A stretch of DNA of 64,000 nt from Fimbriimonas ginsengisoli Gsoil 348 (GTDB taxonomy: Bacteria > Armatimonadota > Fimbriimonadia > Fimbriimonadales > Fimbriimonadaceae), in NCBI GenBank assembly GCA_945881865.1, contig CAMCVK010000002.1, positions 62,001-126,000 on the forward strand. Reading direction: 5' to 3'. Of this stretch, positions 1 to 8,782 are shown one piece after another. The stretch's first letter is position 1, and the number at the start of each line of letters is the position of its first letter. Under the pieces are notes generated by a model that did no database searches, had not been told where the DNA came from, and saw only the letters and a list, made by a program, of their open reading frames with translations. Made by a program: the position numbers and the translations under genes.

Positions 1-1105
1 GGAAGTCTCGGAACGCGCGGCGATCCGCCGGAAGCTTTGGCTCATTCTTAGCCAGATTCGTGCCCCCCAACAAGAACGAGTACTGGATCTCGTACTGCTG
101 AGGAGTTCCGGATCGCCAGGCCGAAGGCACCGTGCCTTGTTCCACCAACTTGCGGGCCAGCATGAAGGTGAGGTGCGTCGGGTACGGTCCGTCGTTCCAA
201 AGGCTCTGCGAAAAGTAGTCAGCCCGCTCGGTTTCGCGGATGCCGCCGCTCTGCTGAAGGCCCGGGTCGAACATCCATCCCACCCAAAACCAAGGCAGGC
301 GAAGGTCGGCCATCTTGGTTTCATCCGAAGCCGCAACGACCGAAATGGGATACCCAAGGTCCTTCACGGCCTGACCATCGGCAAGTCGGCCGATCTCGCC
401 GATATCCCAAATCGGATTCTGACCCTTAAAGTGGACCCGTAGGCCAGTGCGCAAAAAGTGCTGGTACCGAAGCATCGAACGGGCCTTGAGCACAGAAAGC
501 GACTGCGCGGTCGTTTGCATTCCCAGGCCGGCCATCCGGTCATCCAGCCGCCTCAGGTTCGCGTCGGTGGGGTCGGCAAGATACTCGTCGTCCAGGCTTG
601 GGTCGAACGGCACGCCGATATCGGGGCACCAATCGGCCAAGGTAGCATGCGCTCGCCCTCGGAAGCTATCTTCGCTAAGCGGATTCAGGACGATGCCAAT
701 TGGCAGTTCGAATAGATCAACCGCCAAAATTTCTTTTCGCGCGGCTTCCGCTTCCGCGAGGCTTCGGATTGGCTTGCCGCAAAGCAATGGAACCCACTTG
801 GGCAAGCCGCGGAGGAAAGATACGTCTCTCGCCGCCGCTGTTGCACCGGGCAAAGGAGCTCCGCGAGGTTGAAAGGGACGATCTACCGAGAGTCTCGGCC
901 GCGAGAGTAGATATTGAACGATATCTGCCGCGTCGGAAAAATGACGCCCGGTTCGGCGTTTCACCATGGCTTCGGGAAAGCCGCCCATCTCGATTCCGTC
1001 CGGCGAGTGGCACGAGGCACACGAGTTGCCCCCGTCGTCGGGCCGACGCCAGTGCTCAATTCCGCCGACCGGAAACAGAACCAAGGCCGCGAGAACCGGG
1101 TTCAA
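1..1105 (-). CDS. c-type cytochrome domain protein, partial (C-terminus beyond window)
   Basis: Probably an exported haem protein; 368 residues are visible and the reading frame stays open to base 1. A short hydrophobic N-terminus (residues 1-15) is followed at residues 29-33 by a single haem-binding CASCH motif in the context DDGGNSCASCHS. The rest is rich in W, R and D and contains no second CxxCH that I can see. The start is TTG at 1105-1103. Its bases overlap the TGA of the upstream propeller gene, and GGAAG lies about 10 bases before it, so the two genes are translationally coupled. The enzyme class is unknown. A substrate-oxidising or periplasmic electron-transfer role together with the propeller is inference. 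Confidence 0.75.
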   Translation of the reverse strand, partial: MNPVLAALVLFPVGGIEHWRRPDDGGNSCASCHSPDGIEMGGFPEAMVKRRTGRHFSDAADIVQYLLSRPRLSVDRPFQPRGAPLPGATAAARDVSFLRGLPKWVPLLCGKPIRSLAEAEAARKEILAVDLFELPIGIVLNPLSEDSFRGRAHATLADWCPDIGVPFDPSLDDEYLADPTDANLRRLDDRMAGLGMQTTAQSLSVLKARSMLRYQHFLRTGLRVHFKGQNPIWDIGEIGRLADGQAVKDLGYPISVVAASDETKMADLRLPWFWVGWMFDPGLQQSGGIRETERADYFSQSLWNDGPYPTHLTFMLARKLVEQGTVPSAWRSGTPQQYEIQYSFLLGGTNLAKNEPKLPADRRAFRDF

Positions 1106-2595
1106 CGCGGCTTGCTTCCGACGGCATACAACGTGGCGTTATTGATCGCGTAGATCTTTCCGTCGGGCCCGATGAACGTCGGCGCATAGGCCTGTCCGAT
1201 GCCGTCCGTCAAACGGATCTTTTCGCTCAGCGTATTGGTCACCAAATCCCATCGGTAGAGGATGCCGTCTTCGCAGTTTGCGATGATGCTCTTGCCCGGG
1301 ATGTCGATTGCGCCCGAGTTGATGCACCACTCGCGCACGGCATTCGGGTGGTTGGGGAAATCCATATCGCGGGTCGGTCCGAGCTGGGTCGCGATCTCCT
1401 TCATCGTCATGATCTGGCTCCGTGATTCAAGCGCGGCCTCATTCGGATCAAGAAGGGCGATTCGGTTGGCACCGTCTCCGCCGCCGCCCGCGTAGTTGTT
1501 GTACTTGGTGAACAGCAGGTACCGCGAGTTACCCTTGTAGCGCGGGAAGAGGTTGCGAGGAACGATCGTCGGAGTGTTGTCCCATCCAAAAGCCCCGGAA
1601 GTCTTCTGCTTCGTCAAGTCGCCGCTGAAGTGAAGCAGCCATCCTCGGTAGCCGTTGTTTCCGTCGCTGTTCGCAAGAACACCGTAGTAGACGTCGCCGT
1701 CTGGTCCTTGAACCGGCGAGGACGTTCCGTCGGAGTCAATGGTCGCCGGCTGGTTCGACTTAGGATCAAAGAGATCGGTCGAGTATCGGCGGCTAAGGTC
1801 AGACGTTCGCAGACCCAGCAATTTGCCGCGTCCGTAGTTCCCGGTGGCGACCGTCACATAAACCACGATGCCGGAACCGATGCTGATCATCGGCGCGCAG
1901 TTCTGCTTCACGATTCGGTACGACGCATCTCCCGCCATGCTGGCCACCGACCGGTAGATCGCCGTGCCGTCGGGCCGAATCTTCGCCATGCCGCTCTCCA
2001 GCTTCAGCGGGGTGTCACCCAAGACCTGGTAGCCGAAGTAAACGCTGCCGTCAAGGCCGGTCGTGATGGGCGTGCAAATCTTGACATTGGCTTCGTACTT
2101 TGCCTTCGATCGGGCAAACTCTGCGTCGCCGTAAAAGCAGACGGTCTTAATCGTGCCGGTGGCCTCGTCGGGCTTGCTGCGGAAGGTCACGCGTCCGCCC
2201 GATTCCGGGATGGCGACGCGGTTGTCGGTCGTCAACGTCGGGCCAAAGCTTGGAACCCAGCCGTACGGCGGAAGCGTGTATCCAGAAATAATCGTCCAAA
2301 TGAGTCGGCCGTTCAGTCCAAGTCGGCCCTCGACCTTAAAATTATCGTCGAATCCTCGCTTAACGGGAATAATCACCGTGTTGTTGGCCGTGACCGATGG
2401 CTCGCCGTAGTGGGCGAGAAGGTCGTCTCCGCTGTACCGCGGATTCTGATCGACCTTTGTCTTCCAAACAATTTTATCGAAAGCTCGGGTGGCAACGTTC
2501 GACTGGGCCGTATGGTGCGGATTTCCGCCGTAGCCGTACCAAGTTTGCGAAATCGGCTGAAGAGCGAGAGTTACGAGCAAAGGAATCAACGGCAC
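1102..2595 (-). CDS. exported PQQ-like / WD-type beta-propeller protein
   Basis: A 497-residue protein with a hydrophobic N-terminus (MPLIPLLVTLALQ) and repeated blade-like segments such as DGSVYFGYQ, DGDVYYGVL, DGILYRWDL and DGKIYAINN. These are typical of PQQ-dehydrogenase-like or outer-membrane-assembly-type propellers. It probably acts in the periplasm or on the surface, as a binding scaffold or a quinoprotein-like enzyme. No catalytic residue can be assigned. Start GTG at 2595 is preferred because a -10 TATACT ends six bases before it. Its stop overlaps the start of the cytochrome gene, so the two probably work together. The exact substrate is unknown. Confidence 0.7.
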   Translation of the reverse strand: MPLIPLLVTLALQPISQTWYGYGGNPHHTAQSNVATRAFDKIVWKTKVDQNPRYSGDDLLAHYGEPSVTANNTVIIPVKRGFDDNFKVEGRLGLNGRLIWTIISGYTLPPYGWVPSFGPTLTTDNRVAIPESGGRVTFRSKPDEATGTIKTVCFYGDAEFARSKAKYEANVKICTPITTGLDGSVYFGYQVLGDTPLKLESGMAKIRPDGTAIYRSVASMAGDASYRIVKQNCAPMISIGSGIVVYVTVATGNYGRGKLLGLRTSDLSRRYSTDLFDPKSNQPATIDSDGTSSPVQGPDGDVYYGVLANSDGNNGYRGWLLHFSGDLTKQKTSGAFGWDNTPTIVPRNLFPRYKGNSRYLLFTKYNNYAGGGGDGANRIALLDPNEAALESRSQIMTMKEIATQLGPTRDMDFPNHPNAVREWCINSGAIDIPGKSIIANCEDGILYRWDLVTNTLSEKIRLTDGIGQAYAPTFIGPDGKIYAINNATLYAVGSKPR

Positions 2596-2601
2596 GGGCC
2601 C

Positions 2602-2630
2602 AGTATACGAGTCTTAAATTTTTCCGACAA
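2602..2630 (-). promoter_or_regulatory. sigma70-type promoter giving a leaderless propeller mRNA
   Basis: On the minus strand TTGTCG (2630-2625) is followed after 17 bases by TATACT (2607-2602). The GTG start at 2595 begins six bases beyond the -10 box, so transcription should begin at or next to the start codon and leave no room for a Shine-Dalgarno site. Confidence 0.6.
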
Positions 2631-2658
2631 GCAGATTTGAAACCGGGTAGAAAAGTCT

Positions 2659-3546
2659 ATGCGCCGATCACGCGCCGGGTTTGCGCTGGCATTTCTCTCG
2701 CCTGCCCTCATCCTCTACGGCGTTTTCGTTCTTTGGCCACTGGTGCAAAGCGTGCAACTTTCCTTTTACCGGTGGCGGGGAGTTTCGGTTCGGCGTAAGT
2801 TTGTTGGCTTCGACAACTTTCGGGAAGCGTTTCAGGATTCCATCGTGGGCCAGAGCTGGCTCCATGCCGCGTCGCTGGTGTTCATCGCGGGGGCCGTCAC
2901 GATCGCCCTCGCGCTTCTCATCGCGCACCTCGTCGAAGGACAATCGCGGGTGGCCGATTTGGCGCGCCGGGTCATGCTCATTCCCCACGTGATCTCGCTC
3001 GTCGCGGTCGGATTGATCTGGAGCTTCCTGCTTAACCCGACGTTTGGGCTCGTGAACGCGACGCTGAAGGCGGTGAATCTCGGCGGGCTCGTTCAACCCT
3101 GGTTGGCGAAGCCAGTCCCGGCCTTTCTCGCGGTCGTGGCCGCGTTCGTTTGGTACGCGATCGGCTTCTTCATCCTGCTTTTCACAGCCGGGATGCGGCA
3201 AATTCCGGAAGAGGTTCGCGAAGCTTCCGGCCTAGACGGTGCCTCAGGATGGCGGGCGTTTAGCCGCATCACGTGGCCACTCCTTTGGTCGGTGAAACGC
3301 ATCGCGGTCACCTACGTCGTCATCTGGATTCTAAATCTGTTCTCGCTGGTGAAGTTGCTTACCGAGGGTGGACCTGACCGCGCCACCGAGCTGCCCCTCA
3401 CCTACCTCTATGAGCAGATGATGGGGAACGGAAAGTTCGGCTACGCCTCGGCGCTGGCGGTGATCAACATCATCTTGGCCTTCGCCGCATCTGGATTCGT
3501 GCTTTGGATATTCCGCCGCGACCCGACCTCAGGGAGGGCGAAATGA
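2659..3546 (+). CDS. CUT1-family sugar ABC transporter permease (MalF/UgpA type)
   Basis: A 295-residue integral membrane protein, one of two permease subunits of a carbohydrate importer. It has about six hydrophobic helices. The conserved cytoplasmic EAA loop lies near residues 184-200 (EVREASGLDGASGWRAF), where the ATPase docks. The N-terminus (LSPALILYGVFVLWP) is typical of MalF-like subunits lacking the large periplasmic loop. The stop overlaps the next permease by four bases (ATGA). No binding protein or ATPase adjoins the pair, so those must be encoded elsewhere. The substrate is unknown. It is followed by amidohydrolase genes, but a functional link is unproven. Confidence 0.9.
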   Translation: MRRSRAGFALAFLSPALILYGVFVLWPLVQSVQLSFYRWRGVSVRRKFVGFDNFREAFQDSIVGQSWLHAASLVFIAGAVTIALALLIAHLVEGQSRVADLARRVMLIPHVISLVAVGLIWSFLLNPTFGLVNATLKAVNLGGLVQPWLAKPVPAFLAVVAAFVWYAIGFFILLFTAGMRQIPEEVREASGLDGASGWRAFSRITWPLLWSVKRIAVTYVVIWILNLFSLVKLLTEGGPDRATELPLTYLYEQMMGNGKFGYASALAVINIILAFAASGFVLWIFRRDPTSGRAK

Positions 3547-4361
3547 AGTCGTTTCTCACCAAGTCGTTCCTCTGGGTGTACATCCTCAGCATTCTCGTGC
3601 CGGTCGGCTGGGTCGTCATGAGCTCGCTAAAGACCGGGGCCGACATCTTCGGCAACCCTTGGGCGCCCTCCGCCGTGCCGCAGTTTAAGAACTACGCCGA
3701 GGCTTGGAGCGAGGCGCAAATTGGCACCTACTTCTGGAATAGCGTGCTGGTCTCGGGTGTCACGCTCGCCGTGCTACTGCCAATCTCGGCAATGGCCGCG
3801 TACGTGTTTGCCAAGGTGCCGTTTCCGGGTCGCCGCGCGGTCTACACCGTGGTTCTTGGCGGCATGATGTTCCCGAATTTCTTGGTCATTGTCCCGCTGT
3901 TTCTACTGATGCGGGACCTCCACATGCTCGACACGCTGTGGGGGCTCATCGTCATTTTCGTGGCGTTTTCCCTATCGTTCAGCATCTTCGTGCTGACGGG
4001 GTTCTTCGAAAGCGTGCCCGACGAACTCGCGGAAGCCGGCGTGCTGGACGGTGCGAGCGAGGCCGGAATCTTCTGGAGGATCATGCTCCCGGTGGTTCGT
4101 CCGGGCCTGTTAGTGGTGGGCATTTTGAATCTGATCGGACTCTGGAATGAATACAGCCTTTCCCTCGTCCTGATCCAATCGCCCGAGAACCGCACGCTTC
4201 CGATTGGGCTGGCAAACCTGACGATGGTTCAGCACTACCAAAGCAATTGGGGCGCACTCTTTGCCGCCGTAACGATGACGATGCTGCCGATGGTGGCGGT
4301 CTACCTTCTGTTCCGCCGCCGCCTGGAAAGCGCGATGCTCGCCGGGGCGCTCAAGGGTTGA
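3543..4361 (+). CDS. CUT1-family sugar ABC transporter permease (MalG/UgpE type)
   Basis: A 272-residue second permease subunit with about six membrane helices. The EAA loop is near residues 160-178 (ELAEAGVLDGASEAGIFW). Start ATG at 3543 is chosen because it overlaps the upstream stop as ATGA and follows a purine-rich AGGGAGGGCG site. An upstream in-frame ATG at 3504 would add 13 residues unlike the family. The MalG-typical segment MSSLKTGADIF follows helix 1. It pairs with the MalF-type protein just upstream. Confidence 0.9.
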   Translation: MKSFLTKSFLWVYILSILVPVGWVVMSSLKTGADIFGNPWAPSAVPQFKNYAEAWSEAQIGTYFWNSVLVSGVTLAVLLPISAMAAYVFAKVPFPGRRAVYTVVLGGMMFPNFLVIVPLFLLMRDLHMLDTLWGLIVIFVAFSLSFSIFVLTGFFESVPDELAEAGVLDGASEAGIFWRIMLPVVRPGLLVVGILNLIGLWNEYSLSLVLIQSPENRTLPIGLANLTMVQHYQSNWGALFAAVTMTMLPMVAVYLLFRRRLESAMLAGALKG

Positions 4362-4461
4362 CGTCGTTCTCGAGCAAGAATCTGCACCCATTTCCACAAG
4401 ATTCGGGCTAAGATGGTGCCATTCGCTCGCCCGTCGTTGGGGATGGACGGCGCGCTTATCC

Positions 4462-5766
4462 ATGACACCGCTCCTTTTACTCTCGGCCTATATGGCGGCA
4501 ACGCCACCTCTCGTCATTGTCGGAGCCCGCATCGAAGTTGGCAACGGGCGCATTATTCCGGTCGGTTCCATCCTGATTCAGGACGGCAAGATAACCAGCG
4601 TCGGAGAAAACCTTGAAGTTCCGTCCGGCGCGACCTCGATTGACGGCAAAGGGCTCACCGTTTACCCGGGCTTCATCGATGCCTACTCCACTTCTGGCCT
4701 GAAGCTGCCCACGCCGCGCGTGAGCGGCACGCCAATTCCGGACACCCGAACCGCCGCGCCCGCCTCCATGTGGAAGCCAAACCGGCGAGGCATTCGCGGA
4801 GACGTCAAAGCGGCGAAAGTGCTCGACCTGAAAGGGCCGTTCAACGAAAAGTATAAGGACGGCATCACCTACGGCGTGCTCTCCGGGGGAGACGGCACGC
4901 TCGCCGGTTCAGCGACGCTCATTTCGTTCGCCGCCGAAGCCAGCGTTGTGCAGCCGGAAGTCGCCAGCGAGATCGTTTTTCGGGGCGGACGTCCCGGCGC
5001 GGGGATGACGGAGATGGGCGGTGGCCAAGGCCGACCTCCCGCCACCACGACTGAGCCGACGTATGCCTACCCTCAGACTCTGATGGGCATCACCGCGCTC
5101 ATGCGACAAACCTTGTACGACGCAAAGTCTTACGCCGAGAAAACGAATCCGAAGGAAGACGTGACCTACGAAGGGCTCAGGCCGCTCGTAACCGGAAAGA
5201 TCCCGGCTCTTTACACATTGAGCAGCGGTCGCGAGATTGCCCGGGCGGCGCGATTTGCAGAAGAGTTTCAGTTCAAGTTCATCGTGAACGGTGCCGTCGA
5301 TGCCTACCGGATGACGGAAACGCTGAAAAAGCACTCCGCTCCCGTCATCCTGAACCTTGACATTACCGACGAGCCAACCCGAAAGGTTGCCGACGGCCGG
5401 GATGTGACGCCGCAAGCGGTGTTGGACGATCGCTGGAATACTTGGAAAGAGCGCAGCCAGAACGCCAAATTCTTGTACGATGCAGGGGTTCCGCTGGCCG
5501 TTCGCGGCAGCCTGGGAACAAAGGGCTACCTCGCGGGGGTTCGCAAGCTCATCGAATTCGGCCTGCCGCGCGAAGCGGCCCTGAAGGCCATGACCAGCGG
5601 GGCGGCGTCCATTTTTGGCGTTTCCGACCGACTGGGAACCATCGAATCCGGCAAGATCGCGAACCTTGTCATCATGAGCGGCGACTTCGCCAACGAGGAG
5701 TCGACCGTTATCTCCGTCGTGGTTGACGGCAAGTCCATCGTGCTGGGAGCCAACGCGCCTAAATGA
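4462..5766 (+). CDS. amidohydrolase-fold protein lacking metal ligands (probable pseudoenzyme)
   Basis: A 434-residue protein of the metal-dependent amidohydrolase superfamily. The N-terminal beta-sandwich part is clear (VIVGARIEVGNGRIIPVGS ... YPGFIDAYST). The C-terminal part SGAASIFGVSDRLGTIESGKIANLVI is typical of imidazolonepropionase/dihydroorotase-like members. The usual HxH after PGFID is replaced by YST, and the HxDG-type aspartate region reads VRGSLGTKG. I find no substitute ligands, so hydrolase activity is doubtful. A hydrophobic N-terminus suggests export. The stop overlaps the next amidohydrolase gene (ATGA), so the two products may form a complex. A non-catalytic partner role is inference. 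Confidence 0.8.
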   Translation: MTPLLLLSAYMAATPPLVIVGARIEVGNGRIIPVGSILIQDGKITSVGENLEVPSGATSIDGKGLTVYPGFIDAYSTSGLKLPTPRVSGTPIPDTRTAAPASMWKPNRRGIRGDVKAAKVLDLKGPFNEKYKDGITYGVLSGGDGTLAGSATLISFAAEASVVQPEVASEIVFRGGRPGAGMTEMGGGQGRPPATTTEPTYAYPQTLMGITALMRQTLYDAKSYAEKTNPKEDVTYEGLRPLVTGKIPALYTLSSGREIARAARFAEEFQFKFIVNGAVDAYRMTETLKKHSAPVILNLDITDEPTRKVADGRDVTPQAVLDDRWNTWKERSQNAKFLYDAGVPLAVRGSLGTKGYLAGVRKLIEFGLPREAALKAMTSGAASIFGVSDRLGTIESGKIANLVIMSGDFANEESTVISVVVDGKSIVLGANAPK

Positions 5767-8408
5767 AAAATCTAACCCTCTTCTCGGCCGGCCTCCTCGT
5801 CCTCGCCGCTTCCTCCGCCTCGGCGCAGCTCGCACCACCCGCGGCACCGGCAAAGCCTGTTTTGACCCCGGATCCAAGCTGGCCCATCGAAACGGTATCG
5901 GACCGCAAGGCGAAGATCAAAACCAACGGTGACGTGTTCATTAAAGGCGGCCGGATCCTCACCGCCTCGAAAGGCACCATCGAAAAAGGCAACATCCTGG
6001 TTCGAAAGGGCAAAATCGTCGCGATCGGTGACGTAGCCGAGCCAGCTGGCATCACCGTCATCGACGCGACCGGAAAGGTCGTTGCGCCAGGAATCGTCGA
6101 TTCGCATATCCACCGAGGCTCGGATGTGACGAACGAAGGTTCGGATTCGATCGTTGCCGAGAGCCGCATTCTGGACGTGCTGAACCCAGACCTGAAAAAC
6201 GTTTGGCAGGCGGTTGCCAGTGGCGAAACGACCGGCATGTTGCTGCACGGGAGCGCAAACACCGTCGGCGCCGAGAGCCAGGTCATCAAGCTGAAGTACG
6301 GCCGATTGCCGGACGACATGCTGATTCCGGACGCGCCGCGCCAGATCAAATTTGCGCTCGGCGAGAACGTCACGCGGTCCGGTGGCACCAACCCGACCCG
6401 CTTCCCACGCACCCGAATGGGCGTTGAGGCAACCTATCGGCGCGCCTTCACCCAGGCCAAGGATTACATCAAGAAATGGGACGACTTTGAAGCCGGGCGA
6501 ACAAAAGTTAAGCCCGAAGTCGACCTTCGACTCCAAACTTTAGCAGACATTCTGAAGCGAAAAGTGTGGATTCAGTGCCACGGATACCGGGCCGACGAGC
6601 ACCTGATGCTGGTTCGCCTCAGCCAGGAGTTCGGGTTCAAGATCGGCGCGTTGCAGCATGCCGTCGAAACTTACAAGATTGCCCCGGAGCTCGCGAAAGC
6701 GGGCGTCGGCGTTTCCATCTTCGACGAGTGGGCGGCCAAACTCGAAATCTACGACGGCATTTCCGCTTATGCGTCGGCCGTCCTTCATCCGGCCGGGGTC
6801 CTCACCTCCTACCACACCGACGGAACCAGCGGAACCACCGCCATCAACATCAACGCGGCGAAAGCCATGCGCAACGGAGGCCTGACCGAAGAAGAAGCCC
6901 TCCGACTGATCACGCTGAACCCGGCGAAGCAGTTGGGAATCGACCACCGCGTCGGTAGCCTAGACGTCGGCAAGGATGCTGACATCGTGGTTTGGAACGG
7001 CCACCCGCTCAGCGTCTACGCCAAGGTGAACACCACGCTCATCGACGGTGAAGTGTTCTTCCAGGAACGCGATGCGTTCAATCTCAAGTCGGCAAGCACG
7101 TTCAAAACGAAGCTGGACAAGTTCACCTACGTCCCGAACACGCCGGTTCCGCCGAAGGCGCGGGCGTACGTGATCATCGGCGCCACGGTGCATACCGTTA
7201 ACGGAAGCCCGATCGAGAACGGGATGGTCCTTGTCCGCGACGGCAAAATCGCCCGGGTCGGCTCCAACTTCCCGGTCGACAAAGACGCCGCTATCGTGAA
7301 TGCAAAGGGCATGCATGTCTATCCTGGCTTCATTGACGCGGGGACTTCGATGGGCCTCACCGAGTTTGGCCAAGTCGGCCAGGCGACCGATGCCAACGAA
7401 CTCGGCAGCTACCAGCCCGACCTCATCACGGCGACCGCCGTAAACGTGCAATCGGAGCACATTCCGGTGGCGCGCGTTCAGGGCGTCACCACCGTGTTTA
7501 CGGCTCCAACCGGCGGCATCGTCTCCGGCTTCGGTTCGGTTCTCAATCTCCTCGGCGGAACGCGGGAAGAGATGACTCTGCTCCCTAAGGCGGCATTGGT
7601 CATCAACTGGCCCGGCGGGCGTGGTTCGTTCGACTTTGATTTCGGCAGCGAAGACGAGAAGATCATCGACGACGACGGAGATGAGGATATGGCCGGAGCC
7701 CAGGCACAAGCTGCCGCCCTCACCGGGGCCGCGAAGGACTTGGACGACTACTTCGAGAAAGCCGCTAAGTACGGACGCGCCCACACCGAGAACGATGCCG
7801 CGCTCGAGGCGATGCAGCCGCTCTTCCGGGGCGAGGCAACCGTGTTCATTCGGGCGCGCAACGCCGCCGCGATCCGCGAGGCCGTCGCATTCATCAAGAA
7901 GCGAAAGCTGAAAGCAGTTCTCGTGGGCGCCCCTGACGCCTGGAAAGAAGCGAAGCTCCTCGCCGATGCGAAGATTCCGGTGATCATCGAAACGGCAGGC
8001 AAGGCCCTGCTGACCGCGAACGTCACCGTGAGCGACTGGGATCCGTACGACACGCCGTATGCCCTTCCGGCACTGCTCCAAAAAGCGGGCGTCAAGTTCG
8101 CCTTCATGACGGACGACTACGCCGAGTCGATGAACCTTCCGCGCCGGGCGGCGCAGTCCTGCGCAAATGGGCTTTCCCAAACCGCCCTGCTCCGGGCACT
8201 GACTCAAGATGCCGCCGATATCCTCGGCGTCGGCGACAAGTTGGGCTCAATCTCGCCCGGAAAGATTGCCAATCTGGTGATTTCCGACGGCGATCCGTTC
8301 GAGCAGACCTCGAACATTCGCTACGTGTTCATCAACGGGCAACCGGTTCCGCTTACCAGCAAACATACGAGGCTGAGAGACCAGTACCTGCAACGGTTGA
8401 AGAAGTAG
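5763..8408 (+). CDS. exported tandem amidohydrolase (one active-type and one degenerate domain)
   Basis: An 881-residue protein with a signal peptide (residues 1-21, cleavage after ASSASA). It holds two amidohydrolase domains in one chain. The first (about 55-440) keeps the expected ligands: DSHIH after PGIV, CHGYRADEH, LQHAVE and HTDGTS. The second (about 465-870) has AGTS in place of HxH and a DDYAE in place of the terminal histidine/aspartate site, so it looks inactive. Start ATG at 5763 overlaps the upstream stop. Likely a periplasmic hydrolase of an amide, cyclic amide or peptide-like substrate; the exact substrate is unknown. The last 46 bases are repeated at 9327-9372. Confidence 0.85.
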   Translation: MKNLTLFSAGLLVLAASSASAQLAPPAAPAKPVLTPDPSWPIETVSDRKAKIKTNGDVFIKGGRILTASKGTIEKGNILVRKGKIVAIGDVAEPAGITVIDATGKVVAPGIVDSHIHRGSDVTNEGSDSIVAESRILDVLNPDLKNVWQAVASGETTGMLLHGSANTVGAESQVIKLKYGRLPDDMLIPDAPRQIKFALGENVTRSGGTNPTRFPRTRMGVEATYRRAFTQAKDYIKKWDDFEAGRTKVKPEVDLRLQTLADILKRKVWIQCHGYRADEHLMLVRLSQEFGFKIGALQHAVETYKIAPELAKAGVGVSIFDEWAAKLEIYDGISAYASAVLHPAGVLTSYHTDGTSGTTAININAAKAMRNGGLTEEEALRLITLNPAKQLGIDHRVGSLDVGKDADIVVWNGHPLSVYAKVNTTLIDGEVFFQERDAFNLKSASTFKTKLDKFTYVPNTPVPPKARAYVIIGATVHTVNGSPIENGMVLVRDGKIARVGSNFPVDKDAAIVNAKGMHVYPGFIDAGTSMGLTEFGQVGQATDANELGSYQPDLITATAVNVQSEHIPVARVQGVTTVFTAPTGGIVSGFGSVLNLLGGTREEMTLLPKAALVINWPGGRGSFDFDFGSEDEKIIDDDGDEDMAGAQAQAAALTGAAKDLDDYFEKAAKYGRAHTENDAALEAMQPLFRGEATVFIRARNAAAIREAVAFIKKRKLKAVLVGAPDAWKEAKLLADAKIPVIIETAGKALLTANVTVSDWDPYDTPYALPALLQKAGVKFAFMTDDYAESMNLPRRAAQSCANGLSQTALLRALTQDAADILGVGDKLGSISPGKIANLVISDGDPFEQTSNIRYVFINGQPVPLTSKHTRLRDQYLQRLKK
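8361..8406 (+). repeat. direct repeat, left copy (3' end of the tandem amidohydrolase gene)
   Basis: These 46 bases, coding for the last residues KHTRLRDQYLQRLKK, recur at 9327-9372 with only two substitutions. The copies lie 966 bases apart and enclose the HEPN/MNT toxin-antitoxin genes, as attachment-like or recombination repeats would. Confidence 0.85.
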
Positions 8409-8421
8409 GCATCGCGAAAAG

Positions 8422-8452
8422 TCCCCGGCAATGAAGCCGGGGATTACCTTTT
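8422..8452 (+). terminator. hairpin terminator after the amidohydrolase operon
   Basis: A perfect 8-bp stem TCCCCGGC/GCCGGGGA (8422-8429 with 8436-8443) encloses an AATGAA loop and is followed by TTACCTTTT. Position and orientation fit intrinsic termination after the stop at 8408. Confidence 0.65.
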
Positions 8453-8479
8453 CAACGAATCTTAACAACACGCAGAGCT

Positions 8480-8782
8480 TTAGACGAGCTCATCAATCGG
8501 CACGCCTTCTCGGTCTACGGCCTCGCGGAAGTTGATTGGGAGCCGGCTGTACTCAGAAAAATCTACGACGTAAGGAATTGTGCTCTCCTCCGCCAGCTCT
8601 TGAAGCCGACCAAGCAAGGCAGCGGGTACGCCGACAACGCAAACGTCGATATCGGAGAATTTTCGAGCCCGTCCGTTTACGCGTGAGCCGAATACAAATG
8701 CGGGGGCCTGTGTCTCCCCACGCACCATGTTATGCAGGCGCGCCTGATTCTCGGGCGAAAGGTCAACTTTCGGAGAGGACAT
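8480..8782 (-). CDS. mntA: MntA-type minimal nucleotidyltransferase antitoxin
   Basis: A 100-residue protein with the nucleotidyltransferase signature GSX10DXD at residues 32-46 (GSRVNGRARKFSDID). In characterised MntA-HepT pairs this antitoxin transfers AMP units from ATP to a tyrosine of the HEPN toxin and so silences it. Start ATG at 8782 is preferred because GGAG lies 8 bases upstream. Upstream in-frame ATGs at 8800 and 8818 lie deeper inside hepT and lack a ribosome site. The gene overlaps the 3' end of hepT by 20 bases, so synthesis is coupled. The order is toxin first, antitoxin second, which is common for this family. Confidence 0.85.
   Translation of the reverse strand: MSSPKVDLSPENQARLHNMVRGETQAPAFVFGSRVNGRARKFSDIDVCVVGVPAALLGRLQELAEESTIPYVVDFSEYSRLPINFREAVDREGVPIDELV

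Noticed and set aside
6960-8207. A 415-codon minus-strand open frame opposite the tandem amidohydrolase
   Set aside because: Antisense shadow; the opposite strand has clear conserved domains throughout.
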